Shown here piece by piece: positions 1 to 8,161 of a DNA stretch of 50,007 nt. A program made the position numbers and the translations under genes. Every line of letters starts with the position of its first letter. The first letter of the stretch is position 1. Origin of the DNA: Bacteroidota bacterium (GTDB lineage: Bacteria; Bacteroidota; Bacteroidia; CAILMK01; JACPUW01); assembly GCA_016192035.1 (NCBI GenBank), contig JACPUW010000036.1:1-50007 (forward strand), read 5' to 3'. Under the pieces are notes generated by a model. That model saw nothing but the letters and a program-made list of their open reading frames with translations, did no database searches and was not told the origin of the DNA.

Positions 1-185
1 ACGTGGTGCGGGCCGCACTGACCCCCGTGCTGGGCCGCCCCCTAATGGCCGCCTCCACCACCCGCCAGCTAAGCTTGGCCCTACCTGATGGGTACAACCC
101 CCGGCAGGTATATGCCATGCTGGTGCTGTGGCAACCCACCGGCCAGTTGCCGCAAGTGGTCAACGCCGAACGCACTAAACCCTAG
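1..185 (+). CDS. Omp28-like outer membrane protein, C-terminal fragment (gene runs off the window)
   Basis: The reading frame is open from the left edge of the window and stops with TAG at 183-185, so only the last ~61 residues are visible. They read VVRAALTP, then a variable loop, then LSLALPDGYNP and a short beta-strand ending QVVNAERTKP. In Omp28-related Bacteroidota lipoproteins the chain ends in the same pattern: an 'HxHVVRA' strand, a 'LPxGYNP' strand and a terminal 'VLQV-E' strand. The assignment rests on this short pattern only. The first visible GTG is probably not the start. Downstream lies the T9SS-tail repeat on the opposite strand. Confidence 0.5.
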   Translation, partial: VVRAALTPVLGRPLMAASTTRQLSLALPDGYNPRQVYAMLVLWQPTGQLPQVVNAERTKP

Positions 186-204
186 TGTAGCACTGGCCAT
201 TAGG

Positions 205-362
205 CCCCTACTCCCCCACCGCAAACCGCCCGTGGTAGCGGCCGGTCTTGGTCTGCACGTGCAGCAGGTATAGGCCCACTGGCAGCCTGCCCGTGTACCT
301 CGGTCCATTTTTTACACCCCCCCAAATAACCAGAATTTGGCATGCTTCTAGGCCGCGCCGGC
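205..362 (-). repeat. T9SS sorting-domain tail repeat, copy A (158 bp)
   Basis: This 158-bp stretch recurs at 3935-4092 with one difference (ACTGG here, ACCGG there). Its first 88 bp (205-292) are identical to 2227-2314, the 3' end of the kelch gene. On the minus strand the shared part encodes the end of a type A T9SS sorting domain, LPVGLYLLHVQTKTGRYHGR and then FAVGE and a stop. Upstream of LPVG the frame stays open within the repeat but no longer matches a sorting domain, so this is an orphan gene tail without a body. See the finding on recombination. Confidence 0.9.
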
Positions 363-666
363 CCTGGCCCGGCGGGGTGGGGTGGTGTGCCCTGCGCCCT
401 GTGGGCCCTGGGCCAGGTATATTTGTTTTTTATGGTACTAGCCGCGTATAACACTTGCCAAGCCAGCATTCACCCTGCTAATGCCCTACTACAGAAACTG
501 GTCAAGGAGCGGGCTTTAGCCCATATACCACTGGCTATGCTATTAATTTATAGAACCTTATACAATAACTGTGGCTCAAAAAACCTACACAGGGCTGGCC
601 TACGCGCCAAGCCCTGTGTATATAAGTACACGCACACCCTTCATTTACCAAAAGGCACAAGTATGT
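363..666. other. Gap without a supported gene
   Basis: Between repeat copy A and the small gene at 667 the sequence is GC-rich for about 60 bases (363-420) and then AT-richer. It contains an exact TATATTTG box at 418-425 and a strong hairpin at 587-619 (listed separately). An open frame at 432-692 has a start codon 6 nt after that box, but its product shows no domain, signal or family resemblance, so I do not call it. Confidence 0.5.
587..619 (+). promoter_or_regulatory. Hairpin in the leader of the 67-residue gene
   Basis: ACACAGGGCT (587-596) and AGCCCTGTGT (610-619) form a perfect 10-bp stem with a 13-nt loop. Two more G-C pairs are possible at the loop side with one bulged A. It lies 47 nt before the ATG at 667. 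No T-run follows, so it does not look like an intrinsic terminator; an operator or leader structure fits better. Confidence 0.5.
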
Positions 667-870
667 ATGCCAAACGCACAAGAAAATCGTAATATATTGA
701 AAAAAAATATCTTAACCCAATATAGGGAACCCACTGACCTAGAATTGCAGGCAATCATAGAACAGGTGCTGGCCGAAACCAAGCAAAAGTTTGCGGGTAT
801 TCATGACCGGCTCAAGCAGACCATAGCAGCGGAGATACATATGGCCAAATCTAAGTTTGAAACCAAGTAA
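667..870 (+). CDS. Small hypothetical protein (67 aa)
   Basis: I do not recognise the family. The ATG at 667 begins MPNAQENRN; the frame stays open upstream to 571, but that extension looks like noncoding leader and contains the hairpin. The product is charged and predicted helical (LELQAIIEQVLAETKQKF, then AAEIHMAKSKF), with no signal peptide, membrane segment or cysteine. It lies 111 bp upstream of the PD-(D/E)XK gene on the same strand, inside the segment bracketed by the T9SS-tail repeats. A small partner of that protein is possible but unproven. Confidence 0.5.
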   Translation: MPNAQENRNILKKNILTQYREPTDLELQAIIEQVLAETKQKFAGIHDRLKQTIAAEIHMAKSKFETK

Positions 871-981
871 GCATGAAGATGCCTATACTCATAGTAGTTG
901 CTGGGCCAAAACTTTGAAAAGATATAGGCAGCACTGCTTGGCAACAAATACACTTATCTAAATATAAAAACCATATATCCC

Positions 982-2220
982 ATGCGTATAAATATCCCGT
1001 TAGAGCCAAAGGAATGCTATCAGAGCAAAGGCAAAACCTATCTCTTGTGTAAAATAAGGCAAAAGGTAATATGGATGAACCCTGAAGAACTGGTTCGCCA
1101 GGGTATGATTGAATTGTTGTTAGAAGCCGGCCTATCCTATGATTTGATTGATGTTGAAGTACCCATGTCAAGCTTTGCCAAAGGCAGGCCCGGGCGTGCA
1201 GACCTAATTGTGTATGGCCATACCAAAGGGGAGCGAAAAGTGCTATTGCTTATTGAATGCAAGGCGCACGCTATTTCGCTAACCGATAATGTGTTAGCGC
1301 AGGCATTTCAATACAATGCCATTGTGAATAGCCCCTATGTAGCCGTGGTAAACGGTTATGACCTGCACTTCTATACCCAGGTCTCTGGCCAATATACCCA
1401 GGTGGAATTCAATTCCATAATTGAATTCGTAGCCAACCACAATACGTACACCGAACCGTCTGCCGAGGAATGGTATCGTTTGGATATAAAAGAGATAGAA
1501 GACGAGAAATTTCTTGAAACTGCCAATGATTTCTTTACCATGGCGCCGAGGTACCCCCGAAGGCACTATTTATTGGACGTATATAGCCAAAACTGGGTAA
1601 AGTCCTTGTCTCTAAAGTTAGAAAATGTATTCTATGACACTTCAGATGCAAACCGTTTTGAATCGCTTTCAAGCAAAACAAGCAAACTAATTGAAGATAA
1701 AGGGATTAGATTTGGTAAATATAGCACCTTTGGCGGTTATACCTTTACTGAAATGTACCGATTCTTGGTGCTGGAAGATGAAGCCGGTAACTTCTTTACG
1801 GTGAATTTTGCCATTTTCTCTTATGATGTTTATGACTATGAAACGGAAGAGACGTATGAGTCGAGCCATAGGGGCTGCTACATGATGGTAGGTTTTGACA
1901 ATCCGGAAATCTCTTGCCACTCCCTTGAATACAAATTAGATCACCACGTTATGAAGGAGCCTGGGCGGCTATCATTTTGGCACGATGGTAGAATAACCAT
2001 TACCCGCCGTCGAAAAAACAGCTTGGTAATTGATTATCTAAAGGGGCATCAACCAAGATTGGTGGTCGAAAACAAGGTGTTTCTCGGGTCATTGTCAGAC
2101 AATAAATCACTATATTCCAACGACCCAGAAGTCATCCTACTGATAAGCAACATAATAGATTATGCAGTCTATAGGGAACGCCTTAAAGCCGAAATCCGGC
2201 AGAACGAACGTGATGGGTAA
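982..2220 (+). CDS. PD-(D/E)XK protein with type I restriction enzyme R N-terminal domain (HSDR_N_2-like)
   Basis: This 412-residue protein has a nuclease-fold domain in its first ~150 residues. The entry motif MNPEELVRQ (32-40) is typical of the HSDR_N_2 family. The catalytic triad is visible as D74 (RADLIVYG), then E92 and K94 (IECKA), with conserved glutamines (Q107, Q110) and VVNGYDLHFY after it. The other ~250 residues carry no motif I recognise; there is no helicase domain, so it is not a full HsdR. The family is common in Bacteroidota as stand-alone proteins and usually left unassigned; a role in DNA restriction or element biology is plausible. No methyltransferase or specificity subunit is nearby. 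The ATG at 982 is kept because relatives have a similar N-terminal lead-in. Confidence 0.8.
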   Translation: MRINIPLEPKECYQSKGKTYLLCKIRQKVIWMNPEELVRQGMIELLLEAGLSYDLIDVEVPMSSFAKGRPGRADLIVYGHTKGERKVLLLIECKAHAISLTDNVLAQAFQYNAIVNSPYVAVVNGYDLHFYTQVSGQYTQVEFNSIIEFVANHNTYTEPSAEEWYRLDIKEIEDEKFLETANDFFTMAPRYPRRHYLLDVYSQNWVKSLSLKLENVFYDTSDANRFESLSSKTSKLIEDKGIRFGKYSTFGGYTFTEMYRFLVLEDEAGNFFTVNFAIFSYDVYDYETEETYESSHRGCYMMVGFDNPEISCHSLEYKLDHHVMKEPGRLSFWHDGRITITRRRKNSLVIDYLKGHQPRLVVENKVFLGSLSDNKSLYSNDPEVILLISNIIDYAVYRERLKAEIRQNERDG

Positions 2221-2226
2221 TCACCC

Positions 2227-2314
2227 CCCCTACTCCCCCACCGCAAACCGCCCGTGGTAGCGGCCGGTCTTGGTCTGCACGTGCAGCAGGTATAGGCCCA
2301 CTGGCAGCCTGCCC
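2227..2314 (-). repeat. T9SS sorting-domain tail repeat, copy B (88 bp, inside the kelch gene)
   Basis: These 88 bp are identical to 205-292 and differ from 3935-4022 at one base. They encode the last residues of the kelch protein (LPVGLYLLHVQTKTGRYHGR, FAVGE, stop at 2230-2232). The match to copies A and C ends abruptly just before the LPVG codons. Upstream of that point the kelch gene continues with a normal sorting domain, while copies A and C share a different sequence. Confidence 0.9.
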
Positions 2315-3852
2315 AGGTCCACGGCAGCAGTGCCCAGTGTGCCAAGCTGACTTTCCTGGCGCAGCAGGGTATTACCTTGCAGGTCCATCACTTCAATCCA
2401 TTGTATATCACCCGCATGGGGCAGCCCTATGGTAAGCCTGCCGTGGCTGGGGTTGGGGTATAGGGCCATTTCCTGGGCATGGGGCGTTTCTGTGGCCACC
2501 GTGTAGTCGGGGGTGTATTTCCACAGGTCGTTCAGGTAGCCCAGGTTGCTATCGGCATCATAACCATACCCGCCAAAAAGCCATAGGTTGCCCAGGCTGT
2601 CGGTCCAGGTGGCAGAGCCCATGCGGGCTCCTGGCCAAGAGTTCACACCTGGCTTGCCAAGTTCCCCGTATATACCACGACCATTGTACGAGGTATTCTT
2701 CCTTTTCCAGTGCCAATTATTTCCGTCCCATACCCATAGGTCATTTGTAATTCGCCAAGGCATAAAATGAAAATACCCACCAAAAAGAAATAACTCCGAA
2801 TTCTTTCCTCCCCATAGCATTGTTTGGCCCCTTGCCCCGGGATCGCATAAGTTGGGGTAGGCTTTGATGCAATATCTTGCCTCGCTATAGTAATCCTCAC
2901 TTCCAGAAAGCCAAGTCCATATCCCTTCCTGGTATTTCCATAAATCATTCTTGGTATAATAGTCATACTGAATAGGGGGGAGCGAACCACCGTACAAATA
3001 CAATGAACCATCTGTGGTTGTAACACTTGCCGTATAAAACCTTGCTCCCGGCCAAGATGCTGAATCACCGGCCCCTAGCTGCGGATAGAAAGAGAAATTT
3101 CCGTCCTCCGAACCCATTTTATAAGTCCATTGGTTTTCGCTCCATTGCCAGTATTCATCCAAACCCGACTCAATTTGTCCGCTTTGGTCTAGCCCTCGCC
3201 CGCCATATAGAAAAAAACTGCCTTGCCTTTTCCAGTAAACTGTAGAATACCGAGGCCCTGGTTTGTTTATTGGACTTGTCTTTCCCTTTTCCACAAAAAC
3301 CGTTGAATCCTTACCGGTAGTATCTCCGCCCAACATAGCCCAACCGTTGTCCTTCCTTGCATATTTCCAAAAATCGGAGGTAACTGCTATTTTATACTTA
3401 CTTGAGTCTTTACCAATAATTGATAGCCCTCCGAAAACATAAAAATTTCCTAGTGAATCTAAATAACATGCCGCTGATTTTCTGGCACTTGGATTCCTTT
3501 GGTAGTGGTATTCCCATAGGTTATCGGCAGTATCGGCACCTGCTACCCATTGCCATGTTCGCCCATCCCATTTCCATAGGTCATTTCGCATATTGCTAAT
3601 CTTGATTTTATGATTCAATGTCGAACCGCCAAATACCCACACTTGGTTGCTGTCATCCAATGCAGTGCACATTTTGGTTCTCGCCGGCGGCCAATTCTCT
3701 GTGTCCGAAACCCTAGGCTTTCCGTACTCGCCGCCATCGTTGGCATACTTGCTGCCCCCCACCCATGTCCATTGGCCCTGGGCTCCTACCAATCCATGAA
3801 AACACATGGGGAAGAGAACTAAAATTATTGTTTTACACTGCATTACATTCAT
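2230..3852 (-). CDS. Secreted kelch/galactose-oxidase-like beta-propeller protein with T9SS sorting domain
   Basis: The ATG at 3852 gives a 540-residue protein with a good signal peptide (MNVMQCKTIILVLFPMCFHG, then LVGAQ). The frame stays open further upstream into repeat copy C, but that part is the repeat read out of frame and should not be included. The body contains repeated kelch-type blades, each with an FGG turn followed by NDLWKW/NDLWKY and W(T/Q)W(V/L)SG (for example VWVFGGS, NFYVFGGL, LFLFGGY, LWLFGGYG). The last ~80 residues begin ALYPNPSHGRLTIGLP and end in a strand-rich type A T9SS sorting domain. Such proteins are exported by T9SS and bound to the cell surface or released. The ligand is unknown. 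Confidence 0.85.
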   Translation of the reverse strand: MNVMQCKTIILVLFPMCFHGLVGAQGQWTWVGGSKYANDGGEYGKPRVSDTENWPPARTKMCTALDDSNQVWVFGGSTLNHKIKISNMRNDLWKWDGRTWQWVAGADTADNLWEYHYQRNPSARKSAACYLDSLGNFYVFGGLSIIGKDSSKYKIAVTSDFWKYARKDNGWAMLGGDTTGKDSTVFVEKGKTSPINKPGPRYSTVYWKRQGSFFLYGGRGLDQSGQIESGLDEYWQWSENQWTYKMGSEDGNFSFYPQLGAGDSASWPGARFYTASVTTTDGSLYLYGGSLPPIQYDYYTKNDLWKYQEGIWTWLSGSEDYYSEARYCIKAYPNLCDPGARGQTMLWGGKNSELFLFGGYFHFMPWRITNDLWVWDGNNWHWKRKNTSYNGRGIYGELGKPGVNSWPGARMGSATWTDSLGNLWLFGGYGYDADSNLGYLNDLWKYTPDYTVATETPHAQEMALYPNPSHGRLTIGLPHAGDIQWIEVMDLQGNTLLRQESQLGTLGTAAVDLGRLPVGLYLLHVQTKTGRYHGRFAVGE

Positions 3853-3934
3853 TGAATAATTCACGAAAATAACCTGTCCACCCGACCTATTTTGGTGCCA
3901 AGGCCAACACTTACAGAAGCAGGAAGAATCACCC

Positions 3935-4092
3935 CCCCTACTCCCCCACCGCAAACCGCCCGTGGTAGCGGCCGGTCTTGGTCTGCACGTGCAGCAGGTA
4001 TAGGCCCACCGGCAGCCTGCCCGTGTACCTCGGTCCATTTTTTACACCCCCCCAAATAACCAGAATTTGGCATGCTTCTAGGCCGCGCCGGC
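3935..4092 (-). repeat. T9SS sorting-domain tail repeat, copy C (158 bp)
   Basis: Second full copy of the 158-bp repeat, identical to 205-362 except one base. It lies just upstream of the kelch gene in the same orientation as copy A, so copies A and C are direct repeats 3,730 bp apart. Identity stops at GGCCGCGCCGGC; the flanks beyond differ (CCTGG after copy A, ACATAGG after copy C). A short AATCACCCCCC run before the repeat is also shared with the sequence next to copy B. Confidence 0.9.
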
Positions 4093-4297
4093 ACATAGGT
4101 TAATTTTTTTTGCCCAATGGGTGCAACTGGTTAAAAATTCAGCTAATATTGCTCATGCTTATTTGCACCGCCCGGCTTCCATCTCTCCACCCTTTAACTA
4201 CATTCAGCTGTATTTCAGCAATGTGTACATACAGGGCAATAGGCGTCTGCCAAGTAATGCCAGAGCACGCCACAACACCTTTTAATTAACTACTTCG

Positions 4298-4771
4298 ATG
4301 AACGAATTTGAACAACCCGACTTTGAACAGAAACAACGCCACGGATGCGTCACCGCTTGGCTGGTACTCTTACTCTTGGCCAATTCGATCACGGCATTGA
4401 CCAACCTATTTGCCGCTGATTTTGTGATGAAGGCATTGCCCCAGGCAGCTCCATCCTATCTTGTCATCCTACTGGGGATCATAGGAATAGCCAACGTGTT
4501 TTTTGCCTACCGATTGCTCAAATGGAAAAAGGACGGCTTTTGGGGCGTAGCGGTTTCGGCATTGGTGGCTGTATTTATCAACTTCTCCATAGGTATGGGC
4601 ACCATGCTGTCACTGGCTGGGCTCATTGGGGTGGTATCTTATTCGCAATCTTACAAATTAAAGCCAACGGCACCACAGCTTGGGATAACCTGGAGTGAGT
4701 CCCTCCCTCTGTGGCTGTTGCTACCGGGCTACACTACCTGTGGTGCCCATGTCCACTGCCCACACCCATAA
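4298..4771 (+). CDS. Small integral membrane protein with an apparent 1-base frameshift near its end
   Basis: The annotated frame gives 157 residues with hydrophobic segments at about 19-42, 54-74 and 80-100 and a fourth beginning near 103. From about residue 111 the product becomes hydrophilic and implausible (VVSYSQSYK...). In the +2 frame from 4630 the sequence reads GGILFAILQIKANGTTAWDN then LE and TGA at 4696-4698. That completes the fourth membrane segment and gives the ending common to this family of ~130-residue four-helix proteins. One G missing from the GGGG run at 4628-4631 would explain it. It is either a real frameshift (pseudogene) or an assembly error. No function is known to me. 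Confidence 0.75.
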   Translation: MNEFEQPDFEQKQRHGCVTAWLVLLLLANSITALTNLFAADFVMKALPQAAPSYLVILLGIIGIANVFFAYRLLKWKKDGFWGVAVSALVAVFINFSIGMGTMLSLAGLIGVVSYSQSYKLKPTAPQLGITWSESLPLWLLLPGYTTCGAHVHCPHP

Positions 4772-4815
4772 TTGTACACTTTCAAACAACCAACATACCT
4801 TAAGAACCAAAATCC

Positions 4816-5811
4816 ATGAAAAAGGTATTGACATTACTCAAATGGCTGGGAATAGGGCTAACAGTGCTCATAGTTGGCGTAGTAGCCTTTGTGCTGCTCA
4901 CCTGGAACAAGACCTTTGATGCCCCCTTGCCCCATATAGCGGCCAGTACCGACTCCGCCATAATTGACAGGGGCAAGCACCTGGTCTTTGGCCCCGCGCA
5001 TTGTGCTACCTGCCATGTGCCCATGCACAAAATCATGGAGGTAGAAGCGGGCCTGGAAATGCCGCTGGTTGGTGGCTGGGAACTCCACATTCCACCCGGA
5101 TCGTTTAGGGCACCCAACCTTACGCCTGACCCACTTACAGGAATTGGCAACATAAGCGACCCACTCATAGCCCGTGCCCTGCGCCATTCCGTGGGCCACA
5201 CCGGACATTGTTTGTTTGACTTTATGCCTTTTCAGCAGCTATCCGATGCCGACCTTCTGGCTATTGTCTCATTCTTGCGTTCACAAGAACCTGTGGGCCA
5301 CGCAGTAGAACCCACAAAACCCAGTTTCCTGGGCAAGGCCTTGCTGGCTTTTGGCGCCCTAAAACCTAAGGGCCCTAACTCCCCACCACCCTCCCAAGTG
5401 GAAATAGCCCCTACCCCAGCCTTCGGTGAATACCTGGCCCGAAGCGTGGCCAACTGCATGGGCTGCCATACCGAACGCGACCTTAAATCAGGCGCCCTGG
5501 TGGGCCAGGAGTTTGCCGGTGGCAGTTTCTTCCCGCCCCACGAAGGTTTATCAGAGGGCTATGCCTTTGTTTCACCAAACATTACTCCCCATAAAGAGTC
5601 AGGTGTCATGGCCAACTGGGACCAGGACGAATTCATAAGACGGTTCAGGGCCGGCAGGCTGGGCACTACCAGCCCCATGCCCTGGGGAGCCTTTTCGCGC
5701 ATGACCGATACCGAGCTCAAAGCCCTGTACCTGTTTTTACAAACCCTTAACCCAGTGGATAACAAAGTGGTGAAAACCATCTATGCACCGGGTGAGCCCC
5801 TGCCGGTATAA
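4816..5811 (+). CDS. Membrane-anchored dihaem cytochrome c
   Basis: The 331-residue protein has an N-terminal membrane anchor (about residues 9-29) with no clear cleavage site. Two c-type haem motifs are visible: CATCH at 63-67 and CMGCH at 214-218. Each starts a cytochrome c domain with downstream Met-containing segments (FMPFQQLSD, SPMPWGAFS) that could supply axial ligands. The repeated PNLTPDPLTGIG / PNITPHKESGV pattern is typical of periplasmic dihaem cytochromes that pass electrons to terminal oxidases or accept them from dehydrogenases. No partner enzyme is adjacent, so the donor is unknown. Confidence 0.9.
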   Translation: MKKVLTLLKWLGIGLTVLIVGVVAFVLLTWNKTFDAPLPHIAASTDSAIIDRGKHLVFGPAHCATCHVPMHKIMEVEAGLEMPLVGGWELHIPPGSFRAPNLTPDPLTGIGNISDPLIARALRHSVGHTGHCLFDFMPFQQLSDADLLAIVSFLRSQEPVGHAVEPTKPSFLGKALLAFGALKPKGPNSPPPSQVEIAPTPAFGEYLARSVANCMGCHTERDLKSGALVGQEFAGGSFFPPHEGLSEGYAFVSPNITPHKESGVMANWDQDEFIRRFRAGRLGTTSPMPWGAFSRMTDTELKALYLFLQTLNPVDNKVVKTIYAPGEPLPV

Positions 5812-5821
5812 TTGTAGGGCC

Positions 5822-5923
5822 GCCATCCTACCTTGTTAATCATCCCTATTACTTTTTCCAAAAAAAACCCTTCGAACCGGGTATTTCTTGGTATATCTCT
5901 CTTTTCTTGGCCATCCTACCTTG
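5822..5923 (+). repeat. 14-bp direct repeat between two genes
   Basis: GCCATCCTACCTTG occurs at 5822-5835 and again at 5910-5923, 88 bp apart, in the 140-bp gap before the gene at 5952. The second copy runs into TTGAATTTTG and may overlap the promoter of that gene. The function is unknown. Confidence 0.5.
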
Positions 5924-5951
5924 AATTTTGACCGGTAAATAACCCAACTCC

Positions 5952-6533
5952 ATGTCTTTTCACCTGCCTAAGCCATTGTTTTCATTTCTTGCAAAAACCA
6001 CTGGCAAAAAAGCCCTCATTTGGTTCATTGTCACCAATGCGGTATATGCCTGTATGCTCCTTTACACCATACCCTACACCGTGAACCTGGCCGGCGGCAT
6101 GGCCCTGCCCGACATGATGCCCCTGGGCTATGACCACGCGTATGTAATCCGCCTGCTTCACTCCCTGGGCCAGGAAGGCCGCCATGCTTACCTCTACACC
6201 CAGATCCCCCTTGACATGGTCTATCCTGGCCTCTTTGCCCTAGCCTATGCACAGGTCATGGCTTTTTTCCTGCTTCGGCTTGGCAGGTATCATTCAGCAC
6301 TTTACATCCTCTGCCTGCTTCCCGTGCTGGCAGGCACCGCCGACTACCTTGAGAACTTTGGCATCATCTCCCTCATCCACCATTTCCCCTCCGTTTCGGC
6401 CTCTACCGTAGGCATCACCGGAGCTTTCTCTATCATAAAAAGCCTATCCACCACCGTGTATTTCTTTGCTTTGATAGGTATTGTCATTTGGTTTGTGGCT
6501 GCCCGGCCTTGGGCCAATGGCAAATCCGCCTAA
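5952..6533 (+). CDS. Integral membrane protein of unknown function
   Basis: The 193-residue product has about five hydrophobic segments (around residues 22-42, 90-108, 113-130, 139-160 and 165-186). A charged loop near residues 55-85 carries RLLHSLGQEGRHAYLYTQIP. The central block AGTADYLENFGIISLI with its conserved acidic residues is shared with hypothetical membrane proteins I recall from other Bacteroidota. No catalytic motif is seen. It follows the cytochrome gene by 140 bp, in the same direction, but the gap looks large enough for its own promoter. Confidence 0.75.
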   Translation: MSFHLPKPLFSFLAKTTGKKALIWFIVTNAVYACMLLYTIPYTVNLAGGMALPDMMPLGYDHAYVIRLLHSLGQEGRHAYLYTQIPLDMVYPGLFALAYAQVMAFFLLRLGRYHSALYILCLLPVLAGTADYLENFGIISLIHHFPSVSASTVGITGAFSIIKSLSTTVYFFALIGIVIWFVAARPWANGKSA

Positions 6534-6600
6534 CAGGTCCCTATATGTCCGTTACGTGGATATTACCCTGTGCTACAGCCTGTTTTTTATTGTAAACACC

Positions 6601-8160
6601 TTACGGCAGGCCGTACAGCAAATGTCCGCTCAAAAAAGACCTAGGTTTGCCCACCAGCCCAAGTAACCGCTCATACTCAAGCTGCATGGCAGGCGATTGA
6701 TGGACATGGGTGAGCAAAAGCCAATCGGCTTTCACTTCCATGTGCTGTACATAATTCACCGATTGCAGCACGCTGTCTTGGTCTATACCTGAAATGGTAC
6801 AAAGGACACCGTCACCCATTTCAGCCACTGCGCTCCCTATGTGCCCCCTGGCATTTGACAAAATCACTACATGACCATTAATTTCATGGTTCACAGGTAT
6901 TTGCATCAATCTATACCCGGTAAGCACCGTACTGGATAACACAAGGATCCATACCAGGGCTTTCTTGTACCGTGGGGAAAACTGGACCAAGACCTTGCCA
7001 AAGGCCGGTAGGCACATCACCGTGAAAACCAACAGGTACCGGTCGTTCATAAACACATGTGAGGGTACCCGGCTGGCCAAAAACATGCCCAGTGATAGAC
7101 CAAAAAATAATATGGGTACCCACCATAAGGGTGCTTGCGCCTTTGGTGCCCGCCACTTTGCCATTGTCCACCCAGCCACAATCCCCAGGGCAACATACAC
7201 CCCAACTACTTTCCACCAAGTATTAAAAAACTGGGTTATTACCGTGCCAAACAAAAGGTTAAGGGGCGCATACAAGGCCACCTCTACGCGAGACCGGCTT
7301 TCTGGCGTGGCATAGCCCCCTGCCGCCCTATAGATCAAACGCACCATATAACCAGGGTGCCAGGCTTCCAGCCCTATTAGTAACATGAGAACCATCACTG
7401 CGGCTACTGCCATTATCCGCCATTGACGCAGTGCCGACACCCCCCCCACACACCACCAAAGCAACACTGGCAGCAGCAGCACAAACTGAAAATGCGTGAG
7501 CATGCCGCCCAGGCAAGCCGCAAATAGCACAATTAGCCAAACCATTCCCCCCTTGGTTTTATACCCGTGTGCCGCATATAGTGCCCATAGTGCCCAGAAA
7601 GCATAAAACGTATAATGCCTAGATGTTAGCAACGACGTAATCACTACGGGATGCATAATGGCCACCACCCCCAGCAGGTAGGGCCACACCCCACTTAGCC
7701 CCAGCCTTCGCCAAAATAGGATCAGCAGAAACAGTATGCCCAGTTCCGACAATATATTGATGTATATGGAACTAGAAACGGTAAATGGTTTAAGCCTATA
7801 TTGCAGGTAGGCCAACTGAAAGTATAGCGGCGGATGGGTATCACATGAAAACATGCCTCTTCCTACCGTACCCATATCCGCCCCATTGTTGCCAAAAAAA
7901 CGTTGTTTCCAAGTACCTACCGGCACGGCCTTTTCTGAAAACCAACCATTTTCAAGTGAATCCCGCATTTGGTGTTCAAACGTGCAGAGGTTGCCCGTGG
8001 CTGCCATGGCCCCTATGGCATCATCATGTGGCAGGGCCACTTTGTGCCTCAACGCTTGCCACCGCACCAGGCCCCAGAGGGTCAGCAACATTACAAAGCC
8101 CAGGAAACTCCACAGCCGAATACCCTCCAAAAGCCTTCCGGCCCATTTCTTATCCGCCAT
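6601..8160 (-). CDS. GT-C type membrane glycosyltransferase (GT39/PMT-like)
   Basis: The ATG at 8160 (MADKKWAGRL) gives 519 residues. It sits one base after the rlmD stop codon; an upstream ATG at 8187 would overlap rlmD. The protein has about ten hydrophobic segments. After the first is a large outer loop with an acidic pair (HDDAIGAM) and the motif SCDTHPPLYF, which resembles the catalytic and substrate loops of dolichol/polyprenol-phosphate-sugar-dependent GT-C enzymes. The enzyme probably transfers a sugar from a polyprenyl-phosphate donor to a lipid, glycan or protein at the outer face of the inner membrane. Donor and acceptor are not known. It is probably co-transcribed with rlmD. Confidence 0.75.
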   Translation of the reverse strand: MADKKWAGRLLEGIRLWSFLGFVMLLTLWGLVRWQALRHKVALPHDDAIGAMAATGNLCTFEHQMRDSLENGWFSEKAVPVGTWKQRFFGNNGADMGTVGRGMFSCDTHPPLYFQLAYLQYRLKPFTVSSSIYINILSELGILFLLILFWRRLGLSGVWPYLLGVVAIMHPVVITSLLTSRHYTFYAFWALWALYAAHGYKTKGGMVWLIVLFAACLGGMLTHFQFVLLLPVLLWWCVGGVSALRQWRIMAVAAVMVLMLLIGLEAWHPGYMVRLIYRAAGGYATPESRSRVEVALYAPLNLLFGTVITQFFNTWWKVVGVYVALGIVAGWTMAKWRAPKAQAPLWWVPILFFGLSLGMFLASRVPSHVFMNDRYLLVFTVMCLPAFGKVLVQFSPRYKKALVWILVLSSTVLTGYRLMQIPVNHEINGHVVILSNARGHIGSAVAEMGDGVLCTISGIDQDSVLQSVNYVQHMEVKADWLLLTHVHQSPAMQLEYERLLGLVGKPRSFLSGHLLYGLP

Positions 8161-8161
8161 G

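Noticed and set aside
432-692. Open frame of 86 codons with a TATATTTG box 6 nt before its ATG
   Set aside because: The product shows no domain, signal or family pattern, spans the hairpin and overlaps the 67-residue gene in another frame. The promoter match may serve that gene instead.
3853-4038. N-terminal extension of the kelch gene
   Set aside because: The extension is repeat copy C read out of its sorting-domain frame; the start at 3852 has a proper signal peptide.
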